Shown here: piece by piece, positions 33,146 to 42,501 of the stretch
How the letters are laid out: each line of letters opens with the position of its first letter
How positions within the stretch are numbered: position 1 is the stretch's first letter
Assembly: GCF_022921075.1 (NCBI RefSeq)
Contig: NZ_CP095052.1
Span: 1-54,535 of the forward strand
DNA length: 54,535 nucleotides
Origin: Hymenobacter sp. 5317J-9
GTDB lineage: Bacteria > Bacteroidota > Bacteroidia > Cytophagales > Hymenobacteraceae
Direction of reading: 5' to 3'
Position numbers and translations under genes: made by a program
Notes under the pieces: model-generated
Databases searched by the model: none
What the model was told of the DNA's origin: nothing
What the model saw: the letters and a program-made list of their open reading frames with translations, nothing else

Positions 33146-33340
33146 ATGCAACTACGTCTTGTCGGGTGGGCCTGGTTGCTCGCTGCCGTGCTGTGGACGC
33201 GGCCGGCTCTCGTCGCCGCGGGGCCCTTTTATTCCACGCCGACGGCGTTGCCCCTGTGGGGCCGGCTGTTTCCCTTCTTTTTGGCATTGCTCATTCTCGT
33301 GGCCTGCGGGGTGCAGGAGGTAAGAAAGAAGCGGCGATAA
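33146..33340 (+). CDS. Small membrane protein
   Basis: 64 residues from the ATG at 33146; upstream in-frame starts are possible, but the sequence before it is Arg-rich and not coding-like. Two hydrophobic helices are visible, LVGWAWLLAAVLWTRPALVAA and LFPFFLALLILVACG, and the C-terminus is basic (QEVRKKRR), suggesting both ends in the cytoplasm. A strong copy of the recurring motif begins 19 bases after the stop. Function is unknown. Confidence 0.55.
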   Translation: MQLRLVGWAWLLAAVLWTRPALVAAGPFYSTPTALPLWGRLFPFFLALLILVACGVQEVRKKRR

Positions 33341-33358
33341 GCTTGCTTCGGCTCTTCG

Positions 33359-33375
33359 GACCGTTAAAGTGAACG
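33359..33375 (+). repeat. Recurring intergenic motif, copy 5
   Basis: GACCGTTAAAGTGAACG with left half GCTTCGGCTCTTCG. It lies between the small membrane protein and the YhcG-family nuclease. Confidence 0.65.
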
Positions 33376-33465
33376 ATAGTCGGGGCCAATTTTCTGGTAA
33401 AGAATCTGCTTTTTTGTGGTTGCCGCCTCGCGGCAGACCCACGGGACCCGCGTAACTTGGCCCCG

Positions 33466-34581
33466 ATGGAAGAAACGACGCTTTCGCGGCTGGCGGAACA
33501 GATTGGGCAGCTCCACGCCCAAACGCAACGAGCGGCCGCGCAACAGATCAACTACTGGCTGACGGTGCGCAACTGGCTCATCGGCTGGCACATCGCCGAG
33601 TACGAGCAGCGCGGCAGCGACCGGGCCGCGTACGGCGAGCGCCTGCTGCCGGAGTTGGCGCGGCGCCTGCACGGCGTCAAAGGGCTCGCGGAACGGCGGC
33701 TGTACCAGTGCCGCGAATTTTACCGGGCCTACCCCCGGATGTTGCAGACGGTGTCTGCGGAATTGCACCGAACGGGCTTTGGGGACGCGTCGACGCCTTT
33801 CCCGTCGGCCGCGCCGGTCCCGGCGGGCGACTCCCAGCCCCTGCCGGGCCTGGCGCCGGAGTTGCTGCTGAACCGGCTGAGCTTCTCGCACTTTCTGGAA
33901 CTGCTGGCCCTGGACCGGCCGCTGCAGCGCGCGTTTTACGAGGTGCACGCGGTGAAAAACAGCTGGTCGGTGCGGGAGTTGAAGCGGGCCATTGAGTCCG
34001 CGCTGTACGAGCGCACGGGGCTCTCGACCGACAAGGCCGCGGTGCTGGCCGGCCACGCCGGCGCGCAGCCGCTGGCGGTGGTCGACGTGGTGAAAAACCC
34101 CTACGTGCTGGAATTCCTGGGGCTGGAGGAGCGGGCCCGTTACAGCGAGAGCGACTTGGAAGCGGCGATTATTGCGCACCTGCAGACGTTTCTGGTGGAG
34201 CTGGGGCGGGGCTTCTGCTTCGAGGCGAGGCAGAAGCGCATTACGTTTGACAACGCGCACTACTTCATCGACCTGGTCTTCTACCACCGCATCCTGAAGT
34301 GCCACGTGCTGGTGGACCTGAAGATTGGCGCGTTCAGCCACGCCGACGCGGGGCAGATGAACGTGTACCTGAACTACTACCGCGAGCAGGAGATGACCGA
34401 AGGCGACAACCCGCCGGTGGGGCTGATTCTGTGCGCGCAGAAGAACGACACGCTCGTGCGCTACGCGACCACGGGCCTGGCCGAGCAACTCTTCGTCAGC
34501 AAGTACCAGGTAAACCTGCCGTCGGAAGCGGAGCTGCAGCAGTTGGTGCGGGAAGAGCAAGAACGCTTGCGCAACAACTGA
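33466..34581 (+). CDS. YhcG-family PD-(D/E)XK nuclease (DUF1016)
   Basis: 371 residues from the ATG at 33466 (a TTG at 33457 is in frame). The N-terminal region, LHAQTQRAAAQQINYWLTVRNWLIGWHIAEYEQRGSDRAAYGERLL, is the DUF1016 N-terminal domain; the middle has LSFSHFLELLALDRPLQRAFYE. The C-terminal nuclease core is GFCFEARQKRITFDNAHYFIDLVFYHRILKCHVLVDLKIG, with Asp near 269 and the (D)xK near 284. These proteins are found with restriction systems and mobile elements; their substrate is not firmly known. The gene stands alone here, outside the main defence island. A 30-residue Pro/Ala insertion (TGFGDASTPFPSAAPVPAGDSQPLPG) separates two helical parts. Confidence 0.9.
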   Translation: MEETTLSRLAEQIGQLHAQTQRAAAQQINYWLTVRNWLIGWHIAEYEQRGSDRAAYGERLLPELARRLHGVKGLAERRLYQCREFYRAYPRMLQTVSAELHRTGFGDASTPFPSAAPVPAGDSQPLPGLAPELLLNRLSFSHFLELLALDRPLQRAFYEVHAVKNSWSVRELKRAIESALYERTGLSTDKAAVLAGHAGAQPLAVVDVVKNPYVLEFLGLEERARYSESDLEAAIIAHLQTFLVELGRGFCFEARQKRITFDNAHYFIDLVFYHRILKCHVLVDLKIGAFSHADAGQMNVYLNYYREQEMTEGDNPPVGLILCAQKNDTLVRYATTGLAEQLFVSKYQVNLPSEAELQQLVREEQERLRNN

Positions 34582-34637
34582 AATTACCCTTTGCGTGGAC
34601 GATGGCTCGAATTGCTAAATGCTCAGCAGGCGCGGGT

Positions 34638-34952
34638 TTAGTCTACATTGGGGTACCAATCCCCTGCAAACAGCCAGCAGGCAACGAGCAACACCCACAC
34701 GACCCACAGATGGCGGGCTGATGGCTTCCGGAGTGCCGCATACAAAACCGGCAGTGCTAGCAACAGGACGGAGGTACGCGCGACAGCCCAGGCAATGCGC
34801 AGACGAGGAACGTCACTGGTAGGCTCCAGCACCATTCCGTTGGCTGGGTCGGTGGCCCGGCCAGGCGGGTAGTGCCAGAGTACGAAGCCGACCAACACGA
34901 CCGTACTCAACAGCAGGTAAAGAAGGGTTTGGCGGTTATCTCTTTCTATCAC
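34638..34952 (-). CDS. Small three-helix membrane protein
   Basis: 104 residues on the minus strand. Hydrophobic helices are TLLYLLLSTVVLVGFVLW, IAWAVARTSVLLLALPVLYAAL and LWVVWVLLVACWLFAG. Positive residues before and between the helices suggest a simple inner-membrane protein. It is convergent with the YhcG gene, 56 bases apart. I recognise no family. Confidence 0.65.
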   Translation of the reverse strand: MIERDNRQTLLYLLLSTVVLVGFVLWHYPPGRATDPANGMVLEPTSDVPRLRIAWAVARTSVLLLALPVLYAALRKPSARHLWVVWVLLVACWLFAGDWYPNVD

Positions 34953-35064
34953 CCTTGCAAAGTAGCGACTCTAAATCCTCGTTATGCCTAGGGCCCGCGG
35001 AAAAGTGCCCAATCCGGCGTCGAACGCGGGCCCGCGCGTTAAACGAGCGGGGCGAAAGGACTTT

Positions 35065-35229
35065 CTCGTACTTACTAGGAGCAACTCGTACTTACTAGGA
35101 GCATCTCGTACTTTCCAGGAGCATTGCATCGGTGCCAAGCGCCTCTCGTACTTTCTAGGGTTTCTCGTACTTACTAGGGGTTGCTCGTACTTACTAGGGG
35201 TTTCTAGGACTTTCGCCAAGTCCTAGAAA
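35065..35229. repeat. Six 20-bp repeats ending in a perfect hairpin
   Basis: CTCGTACTTACTAGGAGCAA and variants start at 35065, 35085, 35105, 35145, 35164 and 35184. A 20-base non-repeat insert at 35125-35144 keeps the 20-base phase. The array ends in TTTCTAGGACTT and its exact reverse complement (35201-35212 and 35218-35229) with a 5-base loop. The unit resembles two decamers of the array at 5987, sharing TACTAGGG and GTTGCT. Short ORFs across it encode only repeat-derived peptides and I do not count them as genes. Confidence 0.8.
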
Positions 35230-35352
35230 CTCCTAGAAAGTACTTTCGCCCCGCGGCCGGCAACCGCACGGGGCGAGCGGCGGGGGCCCGCTTCCAGCGC
35301 CACTCGCCCCGACGGGCGACGGGAATTCATGGCAGGGGCAACCGGCGAAAGC

Positions 35353-35367
35353 ACCGTTAAAGTGAAC
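35353..35367 (+). repeat. Recurring intergenic motif, copy 6
   Basis: ACCGTTAAAGTGAAC, without the leading G. It lies downstream of the T9SS protein gene that ends at 35424 on the minus strand. Confidence 0.55.
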
Positions 35368-35423
35368 ATGGATTGTGTGCAGACTAACGCCCGCCTGGGG
35401 GGCGCCCGCGCCGTCGCCCCAAC

Positions 35424-37180
35424 CTAGCGTTTGAGCAGCGGCAAGGGAGGCTCCTGGTCCAGTTGCAGCCAGTACCGGCCGGGGGCCACGGCCGAGAGGT
35501 CGACGGGCTGGCCGCGGCGGTAGGCCTGGGCCAGCACCGCGCGGCCCGCCGCGTCGCGCAGGCGCAACGTCCCGGCGGCGGCTCCCCCGGCGACGGTGAG
35601 CGCGCCGGCCACCGGGTTGGGGTAAAAGCTGGCGCGGGCGCTCGCCGCGGCCCGGGTGCCCAGGGGCCCGCCGCTGGCGCCGGAAAACACCCACGTGGCC
35701 CCGACGGGCCCGCCGGCGGAGGGAGAACTGTCGCGGACGGCGCCCGCGGCCAACGTCGCGCCGTCGGCGGACAAGGCCACGGCGCCGCCAAAGGTTGCGC
35801 CCAGGTTCCACGGACCGGCGCCGAAGGGCACCAGGCCGGTCCCGTAGAGCTTGGGCCCGGGCTGGGCCCACCCCGCGCCCTGGCGGACAAACACCCACGC
35901 GCCCCCCCGTTGCGGCTGTCGGCCGGGCCGCCGGCGGCCAGCACCCGGCCGTCGGCGGACACGGCCACGGCCCGGCCCAGGTCCACCGCCAAGGGCCCGG
36001 GCACGACGCCCCGGCTGCCGTCGCGGCAGACGAGCTTGGGGGCCGGCTGGGCCCACGCGGCACCGGTGCGCGCGAACACCCACACGGCTCCGAACCGGCC
36101 GTCGTCGGCCGGGCCGCCCACGGCCAAGGTGTGGCCGTCGGCCGACAAGGCCACGGACGTGCCTTGGGCGGCGGGGCCGCTGGCCCCGGTGCCCACCAGT
36201 TTGGGCCCCTGCTGAGTCCACCCCAGGGCGTGGCGCGTGAACACCCACACGGCCCCGCTCCCGGCGTCGGCCGGTCCGCCCACGGCCAAGGTGCGGCCGT
36301 CGGCCGACAAGGCCACGGACGTGCCTTGCGCGGCGCCCGCCGTTCCGGTCCCGACGAGTTTCGTACCAAGGGGCGCCCACGCGGTGCCGGTGCGCGTGAA
36401 CACCCACGCGGCGCCGGCCCCGTTGTCGGACCGGGGGGCGCCCACGGCCAAGGTGTGGCCGTCGGCGGACAGGGCGACGGCTTCGCCCTGGCTGACCACC
36501 GGCCCGCCGGCGCCGCTGGCGACCAGTTTGGGCCCCTGCTGGGCCCAGCCGGGGCCGGTGCGCGTGAACACCCACACGGCCCCGGCCCCGCTGTCGGCCG
36601 GTCCGCCCACGGCCAAGGTGCGGCCGTCGGCCGACAAGGCCACGGACGCGCCTTGCGCGGCGGCCCCCGCGGCCCCGGCCCCAATCAGCTTGCCCCCCTG
36701 CTGGGACCACGCCGTGCCGGTGCGGGCGAACACCCACACGGCCCCGCTCCCGGCGGCGTCGGCCGGACTGCCGACGGCCAAGGTATTGCCGTCGGCCGAG
36801 AGGGCCAACGCCCGGCCTTGGTCGGCAGCGGTGACCACCCCGGTCCCGACCAGCTTGGGGCCCTGCTGGGTTTGGACCAGGGCCGTGGGCATGACGGCAA
36901 ACGTCCCGGCCGTCGCGGCGGCGCCGCCGCGGACGGTGAGGGGACCGGTCGCGGCCCCGGGCAGGACCAGCAGGCGCAACGTGGTGGGCGCTTGGTCCAG
37001 AATCAGGCAGCCGGTGCCGCTCAAGTCGGCGGCGGTGACCGTTTCCAGGGCCGTGCCGGTGAGCGTGACCACCGTGCCCACCGGGCCGGCGGCGGGGGAA
37101 AAGGCGGCGATGGTTTGGGCGCCCGCGGCGGCGGGCAGCGCGGCCAGCAGCAGGCAAAGCGCGGAGGAGAACCGGGGCAT
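35424..37180 (-). pseudogene. T9SS-secreted beta-propeller protein, frame broken at a G-run
   Basis: It starts at the ATG at 37180 with the signal peptide MPRFSSALCLLLAALPAAAGAQ. An IPT/TIG-like domain follows (IAAFSPAAGPVGTVVTLTGTAL), then about eight repeats of the kind QGPKLVGTGxxGxAAQGxSVALSADGxTLAVGGPADxGxGAVWVFTRTG, resembling FG-GAP-like beta-propeller blades. The end is a T9SS type A sorting domain (SFYPNPVAGALTVAGG...GRAVLAQAYRRGQPVDLSAVAPGRYWLQL), in a different frame. The frame changes at the C7 run 35902-35908 (G7 in the coding strand); with eight Gs the text reads NGGGAWVFVRQGAGWAQPGPKL and is continuous to the stop, giving about 585 residues. Either a polymerase-slippage site or a sequencing miscall. 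If intact, it is exported by T9SS and probably attached to the cell surface. Confidence 0.8.
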
Positions 37181-37422
37181 GGGACGCGGGGCTACGGGGA
37201 AGAAACGGGCGGGGCCACCCGTTGCCGGCGAGGCAACGGGCAACGACGCCGCGCAAACGAACAGCTCACGAAAGGTAAGCGCCCCGCGTCGCAAAATCTG
37301 CAACTTGTTTATTTTTTTCTGCATTATACCCGGACAGGCAGCCCGCTTTTCCTGCAACGGAGGGCGTGGTGTGCCCCAGCCGTAAACGCTCCTTATTTTG
37401 CACAACGCGCGTTCAACGTAGT

Positions 37423-37438
37423 ACCGTTTTCGTGAACC
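37423..37438 (+). repeat. Recurring intergenic motif, copy 7
   Basis: ACCGTTTTCGTGAACC, 68 bases before the ATG of the membrane protein at 37507. Confidence 0.5.
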
Positions 37439-37506
37439 AGACCGATAATAGTCAGGCTGGCCGACATGCTCGGCGGCTACCTTTGGATATATCCTTGCTC
37501 CGCCCC

Positions 37507-37899
37507 ATGGAAACCGCTCAACCGCCAACGAACGACATCTTGGCGTCTAATCTGCTGTTTGGCAGCCTTGCCCTCACCGTGACGCTTGCGCTAATTCGTC
37601 ACCTCCTGATGCCCACTAGCAATCAGGCATCGAACGCGCTGTTTGCCGGCGGGCTGGCGGTCGTCGCCCTGCTCTACAGCGGGCTCTTCTACGCCATCCG
37701 GCGCGGGCATTATTGGGCGAAGGTGATGCTGCTCATGCTGTTCGTGCTGGCGTTGCTGGGTAGTTTGATTAGTTACCGCACCACGTTCTCGGCGAAGAAC
37801 ATGGACCTCTTAAATGTGGTCAGTACTCTCATCCACTACGGGACCCGCGTTGGTGCACTGTTCCTGCTGTTTAAAAAGCCCCGGGCGCAGTTGAACTAG
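37507..37899 (+). CDS. Four-helix membrane protein of unknown function
   Basis: 130 residues from the ATG at 37507; the open frame upstream to 37366 crosses a motif copy and is rejected. Four hydrophobic helices are visible: LLFGSLALTVTLALIRHLL, ALFAGGLAVVALLYSGLFYAI, VMLLMLFVLALLGSLI and VVSTLIHYGTRVGALFLLF. The cytoplasmic C-terminus is basic (KKPRAQLN). The pattern is that of small DUF-type inner-membrane proteins common in Bacteroidota. The gene is alone between motif copies at 37423 and 37940. Confidence 0.7.
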   Translation: METAQPPTNDILASNLLFGSLALTVTLALIRHLLMPTSNQASNALFAGGLAVVALLYSGLFYAIRRGHYWAKVMLLMLFVLALLGSLISYRTTFSAKNMDLLNVVSTLIHYGTRVGALFLLFKKPRAQLN

Positions 37900-37939
37900 C
37901 GGCGGGTCTTCTTTTTTCGCCGTTTGTGGCTGCCTTTGC

Positions 37940-37956
37940 GACCCTTTGGCTGAACC
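37940..37956 (+). repeat. Recurring intergenic motif, copy 8
   Basis: GACCCTTTGGCTGAACC, 40 bases after the membrane protein stop and upstream of the second lipoprotein paralogue. Confidence 0.65.
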
Positions 37957-38029
37957 CAAGCACAGACCACTAGTAACTGAAACAGGGCTGTAGATTTATG
38001 CGCCTGTATGTTCCATGGGTGATTGGTAT

Positions 38030-38563
38030 ATGAGAATTAAGCCGCTTGGGATTGGCCTACTATGGCTGCTATCTGCCTGTGCGCCGAACCAGGGCTGTGA
38101 CATTCCCCCGGGCGGCAAGTTCTCGGGAAAGGGCTTGTTGGTCGTTCAAAGGGGGCAAGGGCAGGATGGCTCGTTTGACATGAAGTTCTTTCCCGTGTGC
38201 CACTTGGACACAACCAACCTGCTCGCCTCGTTACGCCAAGCGGGGACTGGATTGGCCTTTTACACGAATCGGTGGTATTGGGTCATTGGGCCAACTACTT
38301 ACGGGCAAATCCGAAGCCCTTTTAAGGAAAAGATGCTCGTTCTTACGGCCCCGGGCCCCGTACCCAAGCATGTTCATTGCGCGGACTGCGGGTTGAATGA
38401 CATCTTCGTCGTTCCCGTTCACATCACCTTCGCAGATACCTTGACAGAGTCATCCCCCAGCCAGAAGGCGTATGAGTATCTGTTCAAGTCTAAAGAGGCA
38501 ACCATCCCGCTGCACTTGCGAGGGACTGGGCGCATTCACATAGACGAGATTTCTCCATTATAG
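38030..38563 (+). CDS. Putative lipoprotein, paralogue of the protein at 2853
   Basis: 177 residues from the ATG at 38030 (ATG 38015 is in frame but would put MGDWY before the signal). Signal and lipobox: MRIKPLGIGLLWLLSAC. The mature part matches the protein at 2853: CDIPPGGKFSGKGLLVV, FFPVCHLDTTNLLASLRQAGTGLAFY, and ITFADTLTESSPSQKAYEYLF. It has two further Cys in HVHCADCGLNDIF that its paralogue lacks. Both paralogues are preceded by a copy of the recurring motif, so the gene may have been duplicated with its cassette. The family function is unknown. Confidence 0.75.
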   Translation: MRIKPLGIGLLWLLSACAPNQGCDIPPGGKFSGKGLLVVQRGQGQDGSFDMKFFPVCHLDTTNLLASLRQAGTGLAFYTNRWYWVIGPTTYGQIRSPFKEKMLVLTAPGPVPKHVHCADCGLNDIFVVPVHITFADTLTESSPSQKAYEYLFKSKEATIPLHLRGTGRIHIDEISPL

Positions 38564-38585
38564 ATAACCCTCCTTTTGCTACTCG

Positions 38586-38601
38586 GACCGTTTTCTTAAC
38601 C
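38586..38601 (+). repeat. Recurring intergenic motif, copy 9
   Basis: GACCGTTTTCTTAACC, with the left half CTCCTTTTGCTACTCG, 22 bases after the lipoprotein stop. Confidence 0.6.
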
Positions 38602-38603
38602 GT

Positions 38604-38753
38604 TTTTGGAGGCCGCTTTTTACTTCACTTGCTCCCTGCATCTTTGCCAGGGCGCTAAACGGGAATTTTATGACACCGCTAGAAGAGGCATTTATCGGGC
38701 GGGCCTTTAAGCTGGTGGTGGAATAAGCGGCAACTAGCTTGCACACCTAGGTC
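38604..38753. other. Intergenic stretch with an 18-codon ORF, possible gene relic
   Basis: ATG at 38670 opens MTPLEEAFIGRAFKLVVE and then stops. A CATCTTTG box lies upstream. The text could be the start of a truncated gene; nothing further supports it. Confidence 0.25.
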
Positions 38754-38795
38754 AAACAGCCGTTGTTCCGCCCGGGAAAGCGGTTGTTTTGTTGT
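38754..38795 (+). terminator. Probable intrinsic terminator
   Basis: AAACAGCCG at 38754-38762 pairs with CGGTTGTTT at 38781-38789 (one G-U pair), followed by a T-rich stretch. Confidence 0.45.
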
Positions 38796-38947
38796 TCGGG
38801 GTCGCCTGAAAAGCCGCGTCTTCCTGTCGGGCTGCCGCGTCGGTTTCGGCCGTAGCTTTGGTTCCCTATTATTTCCTACGGAATCTATTGGCCGCCGCTT
38901 CGCAAGAGAAGGGGGTGGTTGCTTTCGCTCATTCTTATTCCAACGCC

Positions 38948-41900
38948 ATGCGCTTCTCTACTTTCTGTGCTGCCCCCGCCGCTTGGCTGGGCGGCTTGCT
39001 CACCCTGCTGGCCTTGCTGCTGCCCGGCGCGGCCCGGTCCCAGGCCCCCATCGTGACGGTGACGCCCGCCGGCCCGCTCACCCTCTGCCCCGGCAGCACC
39101 CTGACGCTCACGGCCACCATCCCGGGCTTCAACGGGGCCGGCAGCGGGGCCAACTCCATCGTGCGGGCGGTGGTGGTGCAGCCCGACGGCAAGGTGCTGG
39201 TGGGCGGCGACTTCACGGCCTACAACGGGGCGGCCTCCCCCCGCGGCGTGCTGCGCCTCAACCCCGACGGCTCGCTCGACAACACCTTCAATCCCGGCGG
39301 GGCGGGCGTGGATGGGGCGGTGTACGCGCTGGCCCTGCAGCCCGATGGCAAGGTGCTCGTCGGGGGCTTCTTCGTGAGCTACAACGGGGCTTCGTCCCCC
39401 GACTACCTGCTACGGCTCAATGCCAACGGCAGCCTCGACACGAGCTTCAACCCCGGCGGGGCCGGGGCCAGCAGCGCCGTGTATGCGCTGGCCGTGCAGC
39501 CCGATGGCAGTGTGCTGGTGGGCGGCGGCTTCACGGCCTACAACACCAACCCCGCCGCCCCGGACTACGTGATGCGTCTTCGGTCCACTGGCTTGCTCGA
39601 CACGAGCTTCAACCCCGTGGGCGCGGGCGGCACCAACGGCGTGGTGAATGCGCTGGCGCTGCAGCCCGACGGCAAGGTGCTCGTCGGGGCCTGTTTAACA
39701 ACTACAACGGCGGCTTCGTCCCCAACGACGTGATGCGCCTCACCTCCGGCGGCGACGTGGACACGGGCTTCAACCCCGGCGGCATCGGGGCCAACGGCGC
39801 GGTGAGCGCGCTGGCGCTGCAGCCCGACGGCAAAGTGCTGGTCGGGGGCCAGTTCACGGGCTACAACGGCAGCACGGCCGCCCCGGACCGGGTGCTGCGC
39901 CTCAACGCCACCGGCTCGCTCGACGCGGGTTTCAACGCCGGCGGCAGCGGGCCCAACGGCCTGGTGTTTGCGCTGGCGCTGCAGCCCGACGGCAAGGTGC
40001 TGGTGGGCGGCGGCTTCACCACCTACAACGGAACGGCCGCGACGGCCTACCTCCTGCGCCTCAGCGCCAGCGGCACGCCCGACGCGGCCTTCAACGCCGG
40101 CGGCAGCGGGGCCAACAATTACGTGCGGGCGGTGGCCGTGCAGCCCGACGGCAAGGTGCTGGCCGGCGGCGAGTTCACGGCCTACAACGGCAACCTGGCG
40201 GCCCCCGACGCCTTGCTGCGGCTCAACCCCGATGGCGGCCTCAACGACGGGACGCAGACCGGGCTGGCCTACACCTGGAACAACGGCGCCACCGGCCCCA
40301 GTATCGTGGTGAGCCAGCCGGGCGACTACGTGGCCACCGCCAACGGCACGGCCTTCAGCAACGTGGTGCGCGTGAACGCCCCGCCCGCCGTGGCCGTGCA
40401 GCTCACGCCCGCCGGCCCGCTGGCCCTGCCCGCCGGCGGCAGCGCCACGCTCACGGCCTCGGCCACCCGCCCGGGCTTCAATGTGCAGGGCAGCGGCTTC
40501 GGCGGCCCCGTGTACGCGGTGGCCCTGCAGCCCGACGGCAAGGTGCTCGTCGGGGGCGACTTCACGGCCTATAACGGCAACGCCGCGGCCCCGGACAACG
40601 TGCTGCGCCTCAACGCCGACGGCTCGCTCGACGCTTCTTTCAATGGCGGCGGGGCCGGGGCCAACGGCATCGTGCGCGCGGTGGCGACGACGCCCGACGG
40701 CAAGGTGGTCATCGGGGGCATCTTCACCGGCTACAATGGCAACGCCGCTGCCCCCGACCGGGTGCTGCGGCTTAACGCCGACGGCTCGCTTGATGCCTCT
40801 TTCAATAGCGGCGGGAGTGGCACCGACGACTACGTGTACGCGTTGGCGGTGCAGCCGAACGGCAAGGTGCTGGTGGGCGGCAGCTACTCAACCTTCAACG
40901 GCAGCACGGCCGCCCCGCGCCGGGTGCTGCGCCTCAACGCCAACGGCTCGCTCGATGCTTCCTTCAACCCCGGCGGGAGTGGCGCCGACGGCATCGTGTG
41001 GTCGCTGGCGCTGCAGCCCGACGGCAAGGTGCTGGTGGGGGGCACCTCCGCGTCCTACAACGGCAACGCCAACACCCCGCACTTCGTGATGCGCCTGACG
41101 GCCGAAGGCGCGCTCGACCAGAGCTTCAACGCCGGCGGGGCCGGGACCAGCAGCGTGGTGTACGCGCTGGCGGTGCAGCCCGACGGCAAGGTACTGGCCG
41201 GCGGCACCTTCACCGCTTACAACGGCAACCTGGCGGCGCCGGACCAAATTCTGCGCCTCAACGCCGATGGCTCGCTCGACGCCGGCTTCAATGCCGGCGG
41301 AACCGGGGCCAACAGCTACCTGCTGGCCGTGGCGGTGCAGCCCGATGGCAAGGTGCTCATCGGGGGCAACTTCAGCGCCTACAACGGCGACTTTGCCGCC
41401 CCGGACCGGGTGCTCCGCCTCAACGCCGACGGTACCCTCGACAACACCTTCAACAACGGCGGGGCCGGGGCCAACAACCTGGTGCACGCGCTGGCGTTGC
41501 AGGGCAACGGCCAGCTGGTTATCGGGGCTTATTCAATGCCTACAACGGCAATGCCGCGGCCCCGGATTTCGTGCTGCGCCTCAACGCCGACGGCAGCCCC
41601 AACGACGCGGCCACGGCCCTGCCGGGCGCCGCCTTCGTCTTCAGCCCCGGCAACACCGCCGGCCCCAGCCGCCTCGTGGCTACGAGCGGCACCTACACGG
41701 CCACGGCCACCGACCCGGCCACTGGCTGCGCCTCCACGTCCAACGCCGTGACGGTGACCGTGGTCCTGGCCACCGCCACCGGCCGGGCCGCTCAGCCCGT
41801 GCTGCTGTACCCCAACCCGACCCACGGCGGCGCGGCCACCCTCACGGGCGCCGCGCCCGGCGCGCGGGTGACGGTGTTTGACGCCTTGGGCCGGCAGGTG

Positions 41901-42017
41901 CTGGCCGCCACCGCGGATGCCTCGGGAACGGCAGCACTGGTTCTGTCCGCCGGGCAGACCGCCGGCGTGTATGTGGTGCGCGCTGGCCCCCGCGCCGTGC
42001 GCCTCACGGTGGAATAA
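38948..42017 (+). pseudogene. Large T9SS-secreted delta-60-repeat protein, frame broken twice at G-runs
   Basis: Starts at ATG 38948 with signal MRFSTFCAAPAAWLGGLLTLLALLLPGAARSQA (split as MRFSTFCAAPAAWLGG and LLTLLALLLPGAARSQA). Two PKD/Ig-like segments (VTVTPAGPLTLCPGSTLTLTA and VQLTPAGPLALPAGGSATLTA) each precede a run of delta-60 repeats (DUF5122): LxPDGKVLVGGxFTAYNG...VLRLNADGSLDxSFNxGGxGAN, about 14 copies of about 165 bases. The end is a T9SS type A sorting domain (LLYPNPTHGGAATLTG...GVYVVRAGPRAVRLTVE). The frame shifts at 39686-39689 and 41524-41527, where G4 stands in place of the G5 found in the other copies (TCGGGGGC); restoring one G at each gives one protein of 1,023 residues. 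Surface-located; function unknown. Confidence 0.82.
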
Positions 42018-42059
42018 GGCCGGCCGGTTGCCCGCCCCTAAACAGTCCAGTTCGGAAAC

Positions 42060-42110
42060 CAGAAGGCCACAAGACCCGCTCCCCCTGGGAGCGGGTCTTG
42101 TGGCCTTCTG
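42060..42110. terminator. Strong bidirectional terminator, 24-bp perfect stem
   Basis: CAGAAGGCCACAAGACCCGC plus TCCC pairs perfectly with its complement around a 3-base loop (CCT). It begins 43 bases after the T9SS protein stop. Confidence 0.8.
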
Positions 42111-42181
42111 CGGTAGTGGGCATGTGCCTGCCGTGTAGTTTGGCTGCTGCGAAAAGCAATGTTAACTCAAAGCAAACGCTC

Positions 42182-42321
42182 GTGGTCGTTGCAGAACAGG
42201 CTAAACGGCCAAGAAACTGCGTAGGCAAGCCCCTAACCGCGTGTAAAAAGGGCATTTTTAGCTTGAATTGGCTCATAGAGCCATCCATTGGAGTTGACGC
42301 ACCGAGTTCTGCAACAGCCAC
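42182..42321 (+). mobile_element. MITE copy 2 (140 bp)
   Basis: The left end GTGGTCGTTGCAGAAC differs from the family end by two bases; the right end GTTCTGCAACAGCCAC is perfect. The interior shares GTAAAAAGGGC and TTTTTAGCTTGAATTGGCTC with copy 1 read on the minus strand. It is followed by GACC and then directly by copy 3. No transposase is encoded. Confidence 0.7.
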
Positions 42322-42325
42322 GACC

Positions 42326-42472
42326 GTGGCTGTTGCAGAACTCGGTGCGTCTCGCAACCAGGTGAGCGAGCGATGAAACGTGCGTAAAAGGCCCGTCTGA
42401 GTGCTTCCCCCGTGCGTTGAGTCGCCTATCTGTCTCGTTCAACGGGGCCGCGCGGGGTTCTGCAACAGCCAC
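42326..42472 (+). mobile_element. MITE copy 3 (147 bp) with GACC target duplication
   Basis: Ends GTGGCTGTTGCAGAAC and GTTCTGCAACAGCCAC. GACC stands on both sides (42322-42325 and 42473-42476), a 4-bp target-site duplication. The interior shares GAGCGATGAA, GTAAAAGGCCC and TTGAGTCGCCT with copy 1 on the minus strand. The right flank GACCCTTTCACTAAAC is a copy of the recurring motif. Confidence 0.75.
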
Positions 42473-42488
42473 GACCCTTTCACTAAAC
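42473..42488 (+). repeat. Recurring intergenic motif, copy 10 (right half, abutting MITE 3)
   Basis: GACCCTTTCACTAAAC. It lies at the 3' side of the minus-strand lipoprotein gene, while copy 11 lies at its 5' side in the same orientation. Confidence 0.5.
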
Positions 42489-42501
42489 TTCCCAGAGGTC
42501 T

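Noticed and set aside
34971..35226. Short ORFs across the 20-bp array
   Set aside because: They encode only repeat-derived peptides such as SKYELLLVSTR on one strand; no independent support.
35795..37435. 546-residue plus-strand ORF opposite the T9SS protein
   Set aside because: Shadow of the GC-rich repeats; the minus strand has signal peptide, blades and sorting domain.
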